From Carposina sasakii (Eukaryota > Arthropoda > Insecta > Lepidoptera > Carposinidae): 64,000 nucleotides of DNA. The notes under the pieces are model-generated. The model saw only the letters and a program-made list of their open reading frames with translations, searched no databases and was not told where the DNA came from. Location: contig CP053165.1 of NCBI GenBank assembly GCA_014607495.2, forward strand, positions 3,962,906 through 4,026,905. Reading direction: 5' to 3'. Positions 33,794-47,269 of this stretch are shown piece after piece. How positions within the stretch are numbered: the stretch's first letter is position 1; every line of letters begins with the position of its first letter. The position numbers were made by a program, and so were the translations under genes.

Positions 33794-35758
33794 GTGCTTA
33801 TTTGTTTGGAATTTTGCGCTTTGCTAAATTTGTCTTGTATTATGTCTATAGTATCAGTTTGTTATTTTAGCAAATGTATAAAATAATAAGCGTTATGGAA
33901 TAAAAAGGATATGTAATGCTTAGCAATAACAGTTTTCATTTCCTCAACACCTAATTATATTAGCAGGGTTAGGAGACACCTTGTCCTAGTCTTAAACTGG
34001 GACTAGCGACGAGTTTGCTCTTTTCTAATTTGATAGTGAGTAACTGGGCCCATAAGGTGAGAGAGATCTCACATATAAGCGACAAAGTGTTATTTTATTA
34101 TTCACTTGCATCCTACGATACACAGCGACATCACACTAATAACTAAAAAAGTGATACTTCGTAAGCTTTTCGCTTCATGAATATCAGGTTCGGGTTCGCG
34201 GGTGTATTTCTCAGATTGGCCTAAATATACCTATATATAGTTATTTGATACCTTCTGTGTACTTTTACGTACCTCTCCTGAAAATCAGTGTACCTACGTC
34301 CGTACGGAATATTAGGTACACCCGCCATCCTGATGTCAAAACCGCGGATGTACTGGTAAACAGTGTACCAAGTTACATATATTGGTTAAGTACATTTAGT
34401 ACCTCTCGTGTACCTCATGAATTCGCACCACTCCATCTCTGCCCGTGGGTATGGTACGAGGTGATTAAGGGTTTCCGGGAGGCGGGCAGCAGCGCCTCCC
34501 GTGCTGACAACATAGTCCGAAATACAAACTGCGGTCACCAACTGGCCTGCCCAGCGTGGTGACTATGGGCAAAACCCCCCTGTGGCAGTAGCCTTGTGGC
34601 GTGCCCTGGGTGAGGCCTACGTCCAGCAGTGGACTGCAATGGGCTGATGATGATGATACTTTCTGAGAAATTAAAAAAAAATCTGATCCTGCGCTGATCT
34701 GATCTTCTGATCCTGACCCGCGATCCTGATACATACATACATACATATAATCACGCCTTTATTCCTTACGGGGTAGGCAAAGCACCAAGGGCCGATAGAA
34801 CCACATGGTGCCACTTCTGACCAATTTTGAGGGTATAGTTGATAGAGCGATCCTGATATCATAAAAAATCGTCTAGTTAAATAAAGTTGAGTAATAAAAC
34901 CCTACTGATTCAATAATATTTTAATATATCGCTCCACAAACGTTTATTTACATGAATACTTACTTAAATATATTAATAAACAACAATCAAAACCATACAG
35001 GGTGTACTTCATAATTAGTTTCGGAGTTGGAAACAAAAATATATAAAACTAATTTATTATCTTGCTTAAATAATATTATAACAGTGGTGGAATGCTTACA
35101 CACGATATAAGAAGCAAGCTGATGCCGAATTTTAATACTTTTAACAGTGAATATGATATATGTATTGTATATCTAATTACGTTCACTGATTTCAACAGGA
35201 CAACAATATAAATTTATTTACAACGTACTGAACACTGTAATATCAATTTTAGGCAGTCTGTGGATTCTTAATAGGATTAGTACTTTATAGAGTACATAAA
35301 ACGTAATTTAAGTAGAACGCTGAGCAAATCATGTTGTCTTTCTCGCACTATACATTTGACCTATGCAAAAACAGAGAAAAAACATATTTTCAGCGTTCTC
35401 CTTAAATGTCTCGGCATGAAACAATTCAATTAGAATAATCTGTGAAGTTTGCTATACGAGTATACGATATAAGTTAGGCATAGGGTTTTACATATAGGTC
35501 CTATAAACAGCGAGTTTGTTTAATATATACTAATAAATCACTGGTTATAGGTCCTATAGACATGATGCCATAGACATATAAGAATATCCTTTCATGGAAC
35601 ACATCTAGGTAACATGTAACTGCCCACATTATATGTAATTCATCTTTAAATATTGCGCGCCAAACGCCCTGAAGCAGTTGGACCGACGTTGGCCCAACAC
35701 AAACCAATGTTCCACTAGACTGCACTACAACTATTTGCACACTACGGTTGGGGAACGC
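33794..35758. repeat. Intergenic region with retroposon tails
   Basis: 34420-34660 is a near-identical relative of 31725-31935 ('cgcctcccgtgctgacaaca', 'ggcctacgtccagcagtgga', then tgatgatgat). At about 34735-34790 a (catacata)n run with 'cctttattccttacggggta' marks another retroposon end. TTTATT at 35212-35217 can serve, on the minus strand, as AATAAA for the V-ATPase transcript. Confidence 0.55.
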
Positions 35759-38700
35759 TTAAAATAGGAGGTCCTCGTCGCCCTCGTCCAAGAGATTGGC
35801 CATGCCGCCGTCCCCTTCGTACCTCCCAGATGATTTGAGTAAGGCTTTTCTCTGAAAATTAAAGGATTTGCGTTATATTTCGATGTTTATCCTAATTGTC
35901 TTTGGAAACAAAATCCATGATAACCGTTTTAACCCTTTCCCTCCCTTACCACATAATCAACCTTTGAGGCCGGCTTTCAACCAGAGATGTGCTATGCTTT
36001 GCTACGGATGCCTGTGATATCTACCAATCATATTCATTGGTCCGCGAAGTCATAGAGGAATAAGATGTCATAGAGTGCTAATGTCATACTAACTCTTTCG
36101 ATGCACCATTAGACTTTTCGGTGCCTCACAATTCCAGTCCTTGATACTTAGATTCTATTAGTGTAATATGTGTACATTACTAATGTATTGTAACGTATAG
36201 TAATGCAATCTACTCGTAAGTGTCAAGGACTGGAATTGTGAGGCACCGAAAAGTCTAATGGTGCATCGAAACTGTTAGTATGACATTAGCAGTCTGTCTA
36301 CATCTTATTCCTCTATGGCGAAGTCAATGAATTTGATTGGTGGATATCAAACGTATACATAGAATAGCTCATTATTAGTAGAAAGGCAGGCTAAATTCCG
36401 ACCCCAGCTGCAGACAACACCAGGCTTTATATAGGTACATATTATATATATTATACCCTACGTGCATTTATATTGTATGTCATACAAACGCATAGAACTC
36501 AGTCTAGCAGTTGCTGCTTATGACTATGCTGTAGACTGTATAGGTATTATCAAACGGATTATTTCTTATTTTACTTACTTATCAATCTAATATTGCCACA
36601 CTCAGAAGCGTTTAATGGCTACTTAAGCCACGACCGAGTAAATAATATTTTTAAAATATCTCTCAGTATCACTCATTAGTGTCATACATAGTGATTATGT
36701 ATGACACTAATGTGTGAATGGGATATGACTTTAATTAACAAGTTTAAGTATTTATAGTTAACTTATTTAACAACCTTTCTGAGTTCGACTGTCAGCAACT
36801 AGCCCTTTGTGGCAATAATCGGAAATTTAAATCATGGGCATTATGAGAAATAATCCATTTGAAAATAAAAGTAATTTTGCAAAGTAGATCTTATGAGGAG
36901 TATGAGCAAATCGAACTCATTCGCGTTAACGTAAAGCAGCCAACCAATCACATCATAGTGTGATGACGTGATGTAACAATGAGAACCTCCTCCTTTTTTG
37001 AAGTCGGTTAAAAATGAGAACAATGGCAGTACGTAATTGGTTCAATTATTAATTAACGATAACGCGAACAAATTCGAAGTGAAAACTCACACTAACCTTT
37101 CATATATACAAGATTGTTTCATATATACAATGACATTAGTATAGCGTCGCAAATAACGCGGATTTAGCATACGTCGTTTTATCTCTTCACCTTCGAAATT
37201 CCATGAATAACCCATGCAGGAATGTTTGTAATGGATCATGCTAAGCTACACACAGCCGATTAGTTCATGCCAGATTCATTCACAGTCAGTTAGGATTCAT
37301 ACACATTCAGTTTCAGTTAGTATAAGTTGCGAAGAACAGCGGCAGTGGCACAGCAGTAATCCCATTAAACTGTAATATTAACTACAGGGTGGCAAGTCGG
37401 CAGAATGCTACGGATCTCCAGTCGGAAGGGGCCCTAAATAAAATTAAAAAAAACAAAAAAGGCTGCGGGATCTCCTTTATGATCCTGCACTTCTGGCTAC
37501 CCCATTTCGAGGACAGCCGTATGTATGTAAAATGTAAAAACAAAAAAACTGTGCCAACTGCGCTGTATCCTCACTATTGCAACTTAGAATACAGTTTATT
37601 ATTCAATATGGGTACATTATGCCTTATATACACCCGGTATACGGCACATTATTTAGATCGATTCACAAAATGGCATCTGCATCCTACCTAATGTATACGA
37701 ATGCAGTATGAGACACGTCACACGACCGACCCTGACACCATTCACTTACCCGTGATCTTATGGCACACCCACTTCCTTAGAGACTTTTGTTTTATTGTTT
37801 TTTTTCTACTTCGACTTCCAAAAAGAGAGGTTATCAATTCATCGGTTTTTTATTGCAAAGTTTATATTTAGTACCTAATTATTTAATAATAAGAAAATAT
37901 GACATACGATATGTATAAATAAATAAATAAATAAGGTAAGTATATGATTATGATTATATGCCAAATGATATGAATATGACGTGTAAACAATTTATTTTAA
38001 AATTACTTTAAAAAACTAAGGCTTTCATCACCTTGTCATAAGAGTCGACTGAACTCGGGGGCGTACTCTCAGGCGATCAGCTATCAACTTGTCACTGATG
38101 TTTAACCCTTGCCCGCTTTGCTAAACGTGTCGCTACAGGATCTCTTTCGTGATGAATGGCTATGCCATTTTGGGAACATAGCCGCGTGTGTATGTACATA
38201 TATAAAAATTAAGATCACAGGTAATAAAATGGAGTGTTTCATGACAATCCCAACATGTATCGAAGCCAAGCCATTGCTGCACCATCCTTTCTGCAACCTG
38301 CCCCTTGTGACGCAAGCAACCTTCGACCGTAGCACCGTGTTAACTGACGCAAAATGAGGTTAAATACTTCAACATTTTAAAAGCTTCGTTCGAATATTGA
38401 TTTAAAATCCGAGCGCGTTTACGTTTCGTATCCGACCAATCGCAATGCAGTGTTGTGTGTGACGTGATATAACAGAGTGGTGATTGGTTGGCTGCGCTAC
38501 GTAAACGCAATCGAATGCGTATCGAAAACTCGGACGAAACACGAAAATGTACATTAAAGCGTTAGTCAGGACTTTCACAAGCGGTCATTTTGAAGAACTA
38601 AACAGCGAATCTCAACGAATAACAGCGTTGTTCGAATCAAGTTCGATATCCAATCTCATTTTGCGTAAGTTGGCCCACGACGTGCGTAAAATAGAGGGTT

Positions 38701-41700
38701 TCTCTCACACCTACTGCTACGTAATCGTGTCTAGGAGTTAGACAACAATGTCGGGATCCTCCTCGTCTAGAATATTAACGACCGCGTCTTGTTCGTCGTT
38801 GTCGAACGCGAGTCTGTCAGCGGCTTTTTTCTGCAAACGTATTGTCAATGTAATCTTCATGATCAGCCTTTTAATTGTAGGTAAAATACTCTACCTAGAG
38901 AAGAATCATAGAATAATAAGTATGTTATTCTATGATAACAATACATACAATTGTGTAAGCGCAAGACCTCGTGTATAGTGACATCTCCCTTCCACAGTGA
39001 ACACAAACCTGCTATAAGAGTTTATGGTAATGCGTCTGGTACTAATAGGCAATTTTTTTAAAAGTATGACTTAACAGTGTCAGACTAAGGTAAGGGCCGG
39101 TTATTTGATCAGTTTTCTCAAGCTCAGTGAAGCTAATAAGTGAGCTTAACCAATCAACAAACAACTGGCCCTAAAGACACTACCTTATATAGTATCTAAA
39201 CTATTAATTAATATATAAATAAATGGGCACACTAGTTTAGTAAAAAAAAACACTAAACACAACTTGTTATTGCGTGCCAAAGAAAAAGAAAACAACTTTC
39301 TTTCACAATAAACACTAACTTCAAATCAAATAGATTCTTATTAACTTTTTTATATACTAAAGTAATAGTGAATTTTATGCAAACAAAATTTTATAACGAC
39401 ACTAATCTAAAGTAGGTATTAACTTAAAACCTAATTTACTTTTAATTGTATCAGACGTCACTATGCTAATTTACTTTAATAAATTTTAGAATCAATCTAT
39501 TTGATTATTCAAAGTCTCAAAAAACTCTAGTTCACATAAAAAGTATGATTGTTAAATACAAAAAATCACTCAACCGTACGCGCATCGATAGCTGTAAGAT
39601 GATCTAAAACTCAACTAACAAAGAAATATAAGATAATAGGTACGAGATTTTTTTCAATTTGCCTAATACTTGGGCTGATTTTAGAGTCACGCTGACAGTC
39701 AGCGCTGATGGGTCAATTTGTACGGCCGTCAGCGCTGAGCGGTCCAGCGCGAATCAAAAACGCTACCTGTAACTACATATAAATTGATTCCATCAGCGCC
39801 GACCGTCAGGGCACGTCAGCGTGACTCTAAAATCGGCCTTAGTTAAATTGCTTGACAAAATCTCTGCTCATAGGAATATTCCTAAAAATCTCTATAACAT
39901 TTAATAAAATACTCAATATCGATTGCTTGGCTGTCAAACAGTAAACCAACCAATCGGTATCAATGATTTCGGCAAATGTTGAAGCAAAATACAAGTCTGG
40001 GTGTCTTGAATTCTGCTAAGAAATATTTTCTCTAAGAATTAATATCATGAAAATCTATTCTAGAACAGAAAAACAAAATCACCCTTCTGGGTAGATGAAC
40101 AGTATTGAACAGTATCACCTATTCTGTATAATATAAAAAAAAAACAATAATTGAAAAACGAGTGACAAAGACACAAAAACTTACAGCCTCAGCCTTTTGC
40201 TTGATGATCTTCTTCTTATCCTGGATCTTCTTCAGCCGATAGAATTCCTCGCGCTCGAGCTCATCAAGTTCGGAGATGATGTACGCGAGGGTACGCTCCA
40301 ATCTCGGGATGATGACTGAAAATATACATTACATATTTAGCCATATAAAGTACGTAAATAGCACACACAGCCGTGTTTTCGAAATGGGGTAGCCATCAGA
40401 ACTGAACGATCACAGACAGCCACGTTTACCATAGGGGGGATAGCTGTTAATTTTATTATCACTGACAGGAGATCAGAAAGATTATTATGTAAATGGTGTA
40501 GGACCCACCAGAACTTCGAATTTGACTACTCATCACTGGCGGCTTGTCCTAAGGAGCGCTGGTGCAGTGCACTCCCACCCACGATCTATATTTCTCAATC
40601 TATATTTCACGCAATCTATATTTCTCTATATTTATAATCATCTTTCAATTCTACTATGTTTATTATACAATAGTGTCTACGCGTAATCTTATGTATCGAG
40701 TGGAGCGCTAGCGATCGCGCTCCAATGAAACGAAATTCGGTACGATTCCTAGTACTGTATTCAATGAATACGAAAGAGACATACCGACATGGGCCGGCGC
40801 GTGAGACAGAAGATTTCGTATGAAAAATTACCCTTATCTGGAGCGCCGCTCACATTAATTCGCGTATGCGGCCACTAGATTAGTGGTAGCTAATATAACG
40901 TATAGCTTTAAAAATAACATGCTATTTGTCCATAGCGCAGTAACCAATTATTTAATTGGCTCGTTCCAAGCTAAACGCTATAACTATATGCGCGCTTCAC
41001 GTGTCGCGTACGCATGTATCATCGCGCCTTCGTACCACACGCGCACGCATAGCGTATGACGGCCGGCGCCGGACTACCAATAATAGTATATAGAACGTAA
41101 CAGCTCAGAATAGAGGTTCGTTCAGATTCGTGACTCTTTATTGTCGTGATGTTGGTATTGTGATATAGAACGTAACTGTTTGTTTTATAGAATTGCTCTG
41201 GTGCTCAATTCTGGAACTAACATTTTTTGTAAGCAGTTATATAGATTACATAATCATATACTAGGCAACTAGCGCCACCGTTCAAAGGAACTACATATTT
41301 GGTAATAATCACAACTCGTAACGTTATAACGTCACGGAAAAAATAGCGCGCTACATGCACGTAGCATATCACTTTCACGCGTTCCGATAATATAGCTTTT
41401 TTGAACACCACTACACTAGATGTCGCTTAGTCCGATTTAGAACGCGATATGGTTGTCTTTAATGTGTTTCATTACATAGGTCATCTGAATTTTAATTAGA
41501 GTAAGGTTGCATTTGCGTCATCTCATTCGTTAAGGGAGTTAACACGTGCGGCATTTCCAAACTGATATTTTGCATGCGCACAGACTAAAAAAAATGTGAG
41601 TAAACTCCCATCTTAAAATATCAGGAGCCGCCCCTGCTACTCATGTTTGTGATCACTGGTAACTACAGTCCAGAGAAACAAGAAACGAGTACCTAGCATG

Positions 41701-44700
41701 CAATACACATATAGCCGCTACTTCAAAAACACTTAAGATACATTATTTATATTAAACTTACCATGTACTTATATATCATCACTACATATAATAAAATAAA
41801 GTAGTCCTGCTGTCTGTCGGTCCCTAATAGTCCCTATGTAGATCTTTAAAACCAATACAATAGATTACGTATAATGCATTTTTGTCCATAAATAGAATAA
41901 TTCAGGAGGAAGGTTTATATGTAAGTATAACTAGGGATCCGCCCCGGCTTTGCACTGTTGTAATGCCTGCGGGATAAGTGCATGGGAAATTGTGGGCCGC
42001 CGCTAGTTTTGGATATTAAACGCTTATTTATAGAGTTGAAAATCTTCAACCTACCATGCTCAATAGCATTGACACGTCTATTTGTGATTTTGATGACCTC
42101 ATCTAGGGTGACAAACGACGTCTGCAGAGACGCTAGCTCCACAAGAAGCTTCACCGCACTCTGGAAGTTCTTCTTCAGCTTGGCAAGCTGTTGGCCACCT
42201 CGCGCTAGACCAGCCAGCTCGTAGGTATCGGAACCATCCTGGTATGACTCGAAGATTGGCAGTGTTACACCTGGAAAAAAAATAGTTTTGGTGAATAATA
42301 TATAATAATTATAATAGCCTCTAATCAGAAACATATTAAAATTATGTATTTTTTCTTCTTTTCATTTCTTAAACTACAGTAACTGCTTCTGTGTGCCTTT
42401 GAGCAAAGGCCTCCCCCATCCTTTTCCATTCGTCTCTATTGTGCACTAGTCTGGTCCATGTTTTAGTCTTTCCCGCCATCTCTTCTATTTCATCGGCCCA
42501 CCTTTTATGTTGCCTACCTCTATTTCTTTTATGGCCTCTAGGATGCCATAATGTAACAATTTTGCTCCATTTATCTACTCCCCTTATAGTATGTCCTGCC
42601 CACTTCCATTTTAGTTGTTTTGTTTCCATCCTTCATTATACATCAGCTATCCCTGTTTTGTCTCTTAAGTTCTTATTACTTATTTTGTCGATTCTTCGTT
42701 TCTGTATGATAGTTCTTTCCATGGCTCTCTGGGTTATACTCAATCTTTTACACTGTGCTTTGGTGAGCGCCCATGGCAGCCATACGTAAAGATTGGTAGT
42801 ATGCATGCTTGTTTGGCTATTTTTCATAACTTCCCTTAGGGACCAATATCTCTTCCATGCATTTCCAATTCTCCTGTCTATTTCCTTTGTTGTTGAGTCA
42901 TGGTTGGATATTAATTGACCTAAGTATATATATTCGGATACATAGTCAATGGTGTTGTCATCTACTTCTATCACTTTGGATTCCATACTATTGGTCATGG
43001 CTTTTGTTTTCTGGAGGTTCATTAAGAGCCCTACCTCTTTACTAGCTGTATTCAGTTCTACTAGCATTTGCTGTAGTTCTTCTGCCGTGTTTGCAAAGAC
43101 TACTATATCGTCGGCGAATCTCAGATGTGTTAGTTTTACACCATCTATATCTAGGCCATTTTTTGTCCAGTCTAATCTCCGGAATATCTCTTCTAGAACT
43201 GCAGTAAAGAGTTTGGGTGATAAAGGGTCGCCCTGTCTTACTCCTCTTAGGATGTTTATTTCACAGCCTTCCTTTTCCATTTTGATTTTTGCTGTGGTGC
43301 CTGTGTATATGTTCTTAATTATCCTTATGTACTTGTGCTCGACACCCTGATTTCGCAATGCTTCCCAAATCTTTGAGTGGTCGATTGAATCAAATGCTTT
43401 ACAGTCCACGAAGCAACAGTGATATTAGATGTTATATTCTTTATATTTTTCAGCTATCTGTCTGGCTACGTGCATGTGGTCCACTGTAGTTGCTTCTGAA
43501 ACCTGCCTGCTCTCTTGGTTGGTTTTCGTCCAAAGATTTGGTAATATGGCTTAAAATTATCTTGGAAAATATTTTATACACATTGGACATTAGACTTATC
43601 GGCCTATAATTGCTAATATTGTCTCTGTCGCCTTTTTTGTGCAGGAGTTTAATAGAGGATACTGTCCACTGTTTAGGTATCTTTTCTGTTTTCAGGATAA
43701 TATTGAACATTTTTCTCAGGAATAGTGTTATAATATCTTTGTTTCAAGCAGATTTTCATTTGAGATATTATCAGGGCCTGATGCTTTGTCTCTCTTTTGT
43801 GTGCCGATTGCTACTTCGACTTCTCGATGCATAATAAATGGTACTTCTTCTGAATTATGTAGCTCAATGTATTCAGTTATGGACTTTTTTAAGTATAGGT
43901 CTCTGTAGTAGGCTGTGGCAGTGCTTATAATATCTGGTCTTTTAGTTTTGTCTTTACCCGAAAAATCTTTTAATTTGGGTATCCATTGCTCCCTTTCCAG
44001 TAGCATTTTCATAGCTTTTTTTGTTCCACCGGTTTTCTCTATTATGGTGAATAATAATTAATAGTTAAAAAAATCTTTTAATTTGGGTATCCATTGCTCC
44101 CTTTCCAGTAGCATTTTCATAGCTTTTTTTGTTCCACCGGTTTTCTCTATTATGGTGAATAATAATTAATAGTTAAATATGTTATTCACCTATGGTGAAT
44201 AATAATTAATTGTTAAATATTAAATAATGACACCAATTTTCATATTAGTGTAACAGTAGTCTGTTTCATAAAATAACTACATACTATGCTTGATTCTGTG
44301 GTTAACATTTTTTACCACATGGGACTTTTCGGCAAAAGTAATTATGTAATTAAAGAAATCCACCCAGTGTGGGAATTAGTAACTAAATAACCACAATAGG
44401 CAAGGCTGCGCCTCGAGATGCTTCGCTGCACAATGAGAGGCCGCGTGTTACATCGCCAGTACGGGTGGCCTGCCGAGACGCAGCCAGACAACGCGAGATG
44501 CAGCCTAATGCTCTCATTGCGACTTGTCTCTACTACTACTACCTAAAATATCAAATACAAAATAGGAATGGTTTTTGCAAGCTCTGAGAGATTTCTTAAG
44601 ATTATGCGGACCTACAAATAAACATGGCACGCACGCCCCGACCACTAGTCCCTTCCAATTGTGTTTGATATTTCGTGACTACCACGGTATAGACATGTTC

Positions 44701-46748
44701 TGCTACGCTATGCGGTGTCTCATTACACAGCGAGGAGTGGTATTGCCCTCTATTTTGATGCACCTCGCAACCATCGCGAAATCTATGTGCGCGTAGCGTC
44801 ACGTCGCATCTTGGTGTGAACTGACCCACGTTTTAACTATTAGCAGCACCAATACGAGTAGTGTGTAGAAGTAAAAAGTTAAGTAGGAGCACACTTACCA
44901 GCAACATTGTCTTTTTTGGAGCGGATTTTGATTTGAGCTTTAGTGACGTTCTGAAGGACCACTTGGTTGAAATCACCAGTAGTGAACTTAGCTTCAGCCA
45001 GTGAGAATGCTGCTTCTTTCATCACTTCCCCCATAAGGGTTTTTGTCTGTAAAATTTAAAGTAGTTCACCAAGATTCACGATTCACCAAGAATGCACTTG
45101 AGATATCACAAATACATTATATTTAGTTAGTATAATAATTGTCACAATTACAATAGTTATGTAAATACATAAAATAATTTTATATAAATAAAAACATAAA
45201 ATTGTAAATTTGTTTATTGGATCTGTTATGGAAAACATTTCTTCTTTAAGAAAGAAATTTAAATTTCTAAGAACCAGTGATTGTAAACATGTATCTACAA
45301 AAAAAATAGTTTTATGTTCGCAAAATCTGCTTCTTTAGGTTCTTTTTTAAAGTGCTTTGTTTTTAAACTTATAATGACCATTGAATTAAGTGATCCAAGA
45401 TGCTTCAGGAACATAACCATTAGGCTTGCCTCCCGTACTTTATAATAAAGTATTGTACGTTATTTCAGGTAATTGTATTGTTAGTTTATGAGAACAAAAA
45501 AGTACGTGAAAATACTAGGGTTACCATCCGTCCCGATTACCCTGGATTTGCCAGGGAAAATCTGATTAACTTGATACAATGGAATGTTTTGCAATAAATT
45601 AAGCCATTTCTTAGTAAAAATTTAGCCGCCCCGATCTGTGCATCCTGCTCTATGTATCAGGGACGTAGGTACCGCCGCATCAATGATACGGGGCCATTGA
45701 TATAACATTGTATAACATCTGAAATTAATAAGATACTAAAATATAGGAAAACACTTATAATTGCGGCTTTAACAGTAACAAAATGGTAACCAATTCTTGT
45801 TCGCTTGGTTGGTGTCAACATTTCCATGATCCTTTAGCGATCGTCACAATTTCTTGGTAGAGCCTGCATTTTCCAGAAGTAAGTGGCAACTTGCGTGCCC
45901 AAAAGCCGTAAAAATTTCACACTCCCTACACTCGCACTACTAGGTATATCTGTCAATACTTACATTGAGAACTAATGTAGATACCACCTACTATATAGAT
46001 GTAGTAAAAATTGATGCAGTAAATATAAAATCCCAGCCCCTTGTCTATACATATGTTTTTATTTTATTGTATTTTTTGTCAAGGGAGTCTGGGGAAATAA
46101 CTTTATTTCGCCCAAATGTCCAGGATTTTAGAAGTTTTGTCTTGGGTCCGTAATTTAACTGATGGCAGCCCTAGTCTTAAGTAAACTAAATTGATTGGTG
46201 CTGAATCACTATGTTTTTAAATATAATAATAAAGAAAAATAAATTGTAGGTACTTTATTTTGATACTATGTACTTTTTTTTCTTACCTATAATAACCAAT
46301 GTACTTTAAATCCAAAAAGAAAAGGTGGCAACCCTAATAACCATACCAAGTGCAATAACAGTAAATAATCCTGACCTGGATTTACCACCTTCTAAGAAGT
46401 AAAAATAAAAGACGAGAAAAAAATACGTGGTTTTAGGCATTAAATAATATTTGTCAATGGTTTGATATCAGTTGGTAACTTACCTCAATAATTTTGCTGA
46501 GGATCATGCGAAACCTGACTTGCAGGGCATCAGCCTTCTTCTTGAGGAGTCCATGGCCCTTGACTGCACCAGCCAGACGACCTTTTATTAACATCTGGGC
46601 ACTGAAATCAGAATATTATGCAGAAATTGCATGAAACTAATAATCTTGGGTACTCTAATATATACAATTTTAGTGACTTTTTGATCCATATTATAAACGT
46701 TACTTACCCCCGAGAAGGGAATATTGCTAGCTTTTCCTTTCCAGACAT
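35759..46748 (-). CDS. Vha36: V-type proton ATPase subunit D
   Basis: Central-rotor subunit of the V1 sector, which couples ATP hydrolysis to proton pumping in endolysosomes and epithelial plasma membranes. Six coding exons on the minus strand: 46748-46708, 46601-46484, 45046-44899, 42270-42055, 40315-40185, 35851-35759. All junctions are GT-AG, phases match, total 747 nt (248 aa). Exon 1 encodes [13 protein letters not shown]. Later exons give '[20 protein letters not shown]', '[16 protein letters not shown]', 'SYELTGLARGG'-like '[11 protein letters not shown]', '[15 protein letters not shown]', '[12 protein letters not shown]' and '[18 protein letters not shown]'. These are landmark stretches of the ATP6V1D family and form the long coiled-coil rotor. 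The C-terminus DEGDEDLLF matches the family end. A second candidate last exon lies at 38738-38830. Introns carry an RTE LINE, MITEs and palindromes. Confidence 0.95.
36016..36348. mobile_element. Long fold-back element in V-ATPase intron
   Basis: Arms of about 135 bp pair outward-in from 'gatatctaccaatca' (36016) and 'tgattggtggatatc' (ending 36348), through 'cctctatg', 'gcaccattagacttttcggt' and 'caattccagtccttga', around a spacer of about 60 bp. A single transcript could form a very long hairpin. Confidence 0.8.
36674..36712. repeat. Perfect 17-bp hairpin
   Basis: 'Cattagtgtcatacata' and its exact complement are separated by the 5-nt loop gtgat, in the same intron. There is no T-run after it, and no miRNA-like bulges. 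Confidence 0.85.
38738..38830 (-). other. Vha36: Alternative last coding exon of V-ATPase subunit D
   Basis: Directly after an acceptor (TTTGCAG, AG at 38832-38831) the minus strand has 30 codons and TAA, in phase with the exon ending at 40185. It is exactly as long as the distal last exon (93 nt). Both start [KR]KA and end in similar acidic tails: [12 protein letters not shown] here and [12 protein letters not shown] in the distal exon. The middles differ. It precedes the distal exon in transcript order, so inclusion would need its own poly(A) site, or would place the distal exon in 3' UTR. The simplest reading is an exon duplication giving an alternative C-terminus; a decayed duplicate is less likely because the frame and splice site are intact. 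Confidence 0.7.
39672..39838. mobile_element. Small fold-back MITE in V-ATPase intron
   Basis: 24-bp inverted ends 'ggctgattttagagtcacgc' and 'gcgtgactctaaaatcggcc' (one mismatch). The interior has several copies of 'gtcagcgctga'-like words. 167 bp, non-coding. Confidence 0.8.
42360..44040 (-). pseudogene. RTE-type LINE reverse transcriptase fragment
   Basis: In the intron between V-ATPase exons 44899-45046 and 42055-42270, same strand as the host gene. Four broken minus-strand frames read in order: '[10 protein letters not shown]' (43728-44012), '[20 protein letters not shown]' (43450-43710), then 43409-42636 with '[15 protein letters not shown]' and the catalytic FADD ('[10 protein letters not shown]'), then 42629-42369 with the C-terminal '[15 protein letters not shown]' typical of RTE-clade elements. 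The endonuclease half is missing (5' truncated), and frameshifts separate the blocks, so it is inactive. Clade by motif recognition. Confidence 0.85.
43963..44178. repeat. 108-bp tandem duplication at LINE 5' edge
   Basis: 'Aaatcttttaatttgggtat' at 43963 recurs at 44071, continuing through 'ttttctctattatggtgaat'. The start lies inside the RTE fragment and the end just beyond it. A further partial 'tatggtgaataataattaat' follows at about 44191. Confidence 0.85.
45516..46336. mobile_element. Putative TIR element in V-ATPase intron
   Basis: 'Tagggttaccatcc' at the left and 'ggtggcaaccctaa' at the right form an imperfect inverted pair about 0.8 kb apart. The interior is AT-rich, without a transposase. 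Assigned from the termini alone. Confidence 0.4.
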
Positions 46749-47269
46749 ATTGATTTACGGAATTTGCGTTTTTATCCCTTTTCAGGATTTCCAATACCCA
46801 AATCACCTGATGACAGAAGACAAGTAGGATGATAAAAAAAATTGTCTATGGGTGGTCTTGTGATCATACGTTTCGTTCCATACATAAGACGAATTCCATA
46901 CTATCCCTAAATTTTTACTCAACGCTACAATATCTAACAAAATTATCATCGTGTATTTATGTAACTTATAATCAATTTTATTGTAATAATTTTAGGATGT
47001 TACATTAGCACATAAACATCACATCATTCTAAAGACATAGGCTGCATGGACAGATTTTCCTTACCATTTAATTCCATAAACAAAAAAAAACTGACAATGA
47101 GAAAAAAAAAACTTGTGAGAATGTTCAAGAGTTGTTATTATTACAATGTAAAGATTTGTATATATGTATATTTAAGTTTCTTATGAATACTTTTGGCAAG
47201 ATTTAACCAAATAATGTACCTACTCTTTTTATTACTATGTTTGGGTCATACCTGTTCTAATAGTTAATT

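Noticed and set aside
34245..34746. ORFs of about 100 codons on both strands
   Set aside because: They lie across a dispersed retroposon tail found also at 31725-31935 and share no protein similarity.
38547..38978. Two plus-strand ORFs of 64 and 76 codons as genes
   Set aside because: One lies antisense to the V-ATPase alternative last exon (38738-38830) and the other to the sequence just after it. The minus-strand reading explains the coding-like composition; neither resembles a protein.
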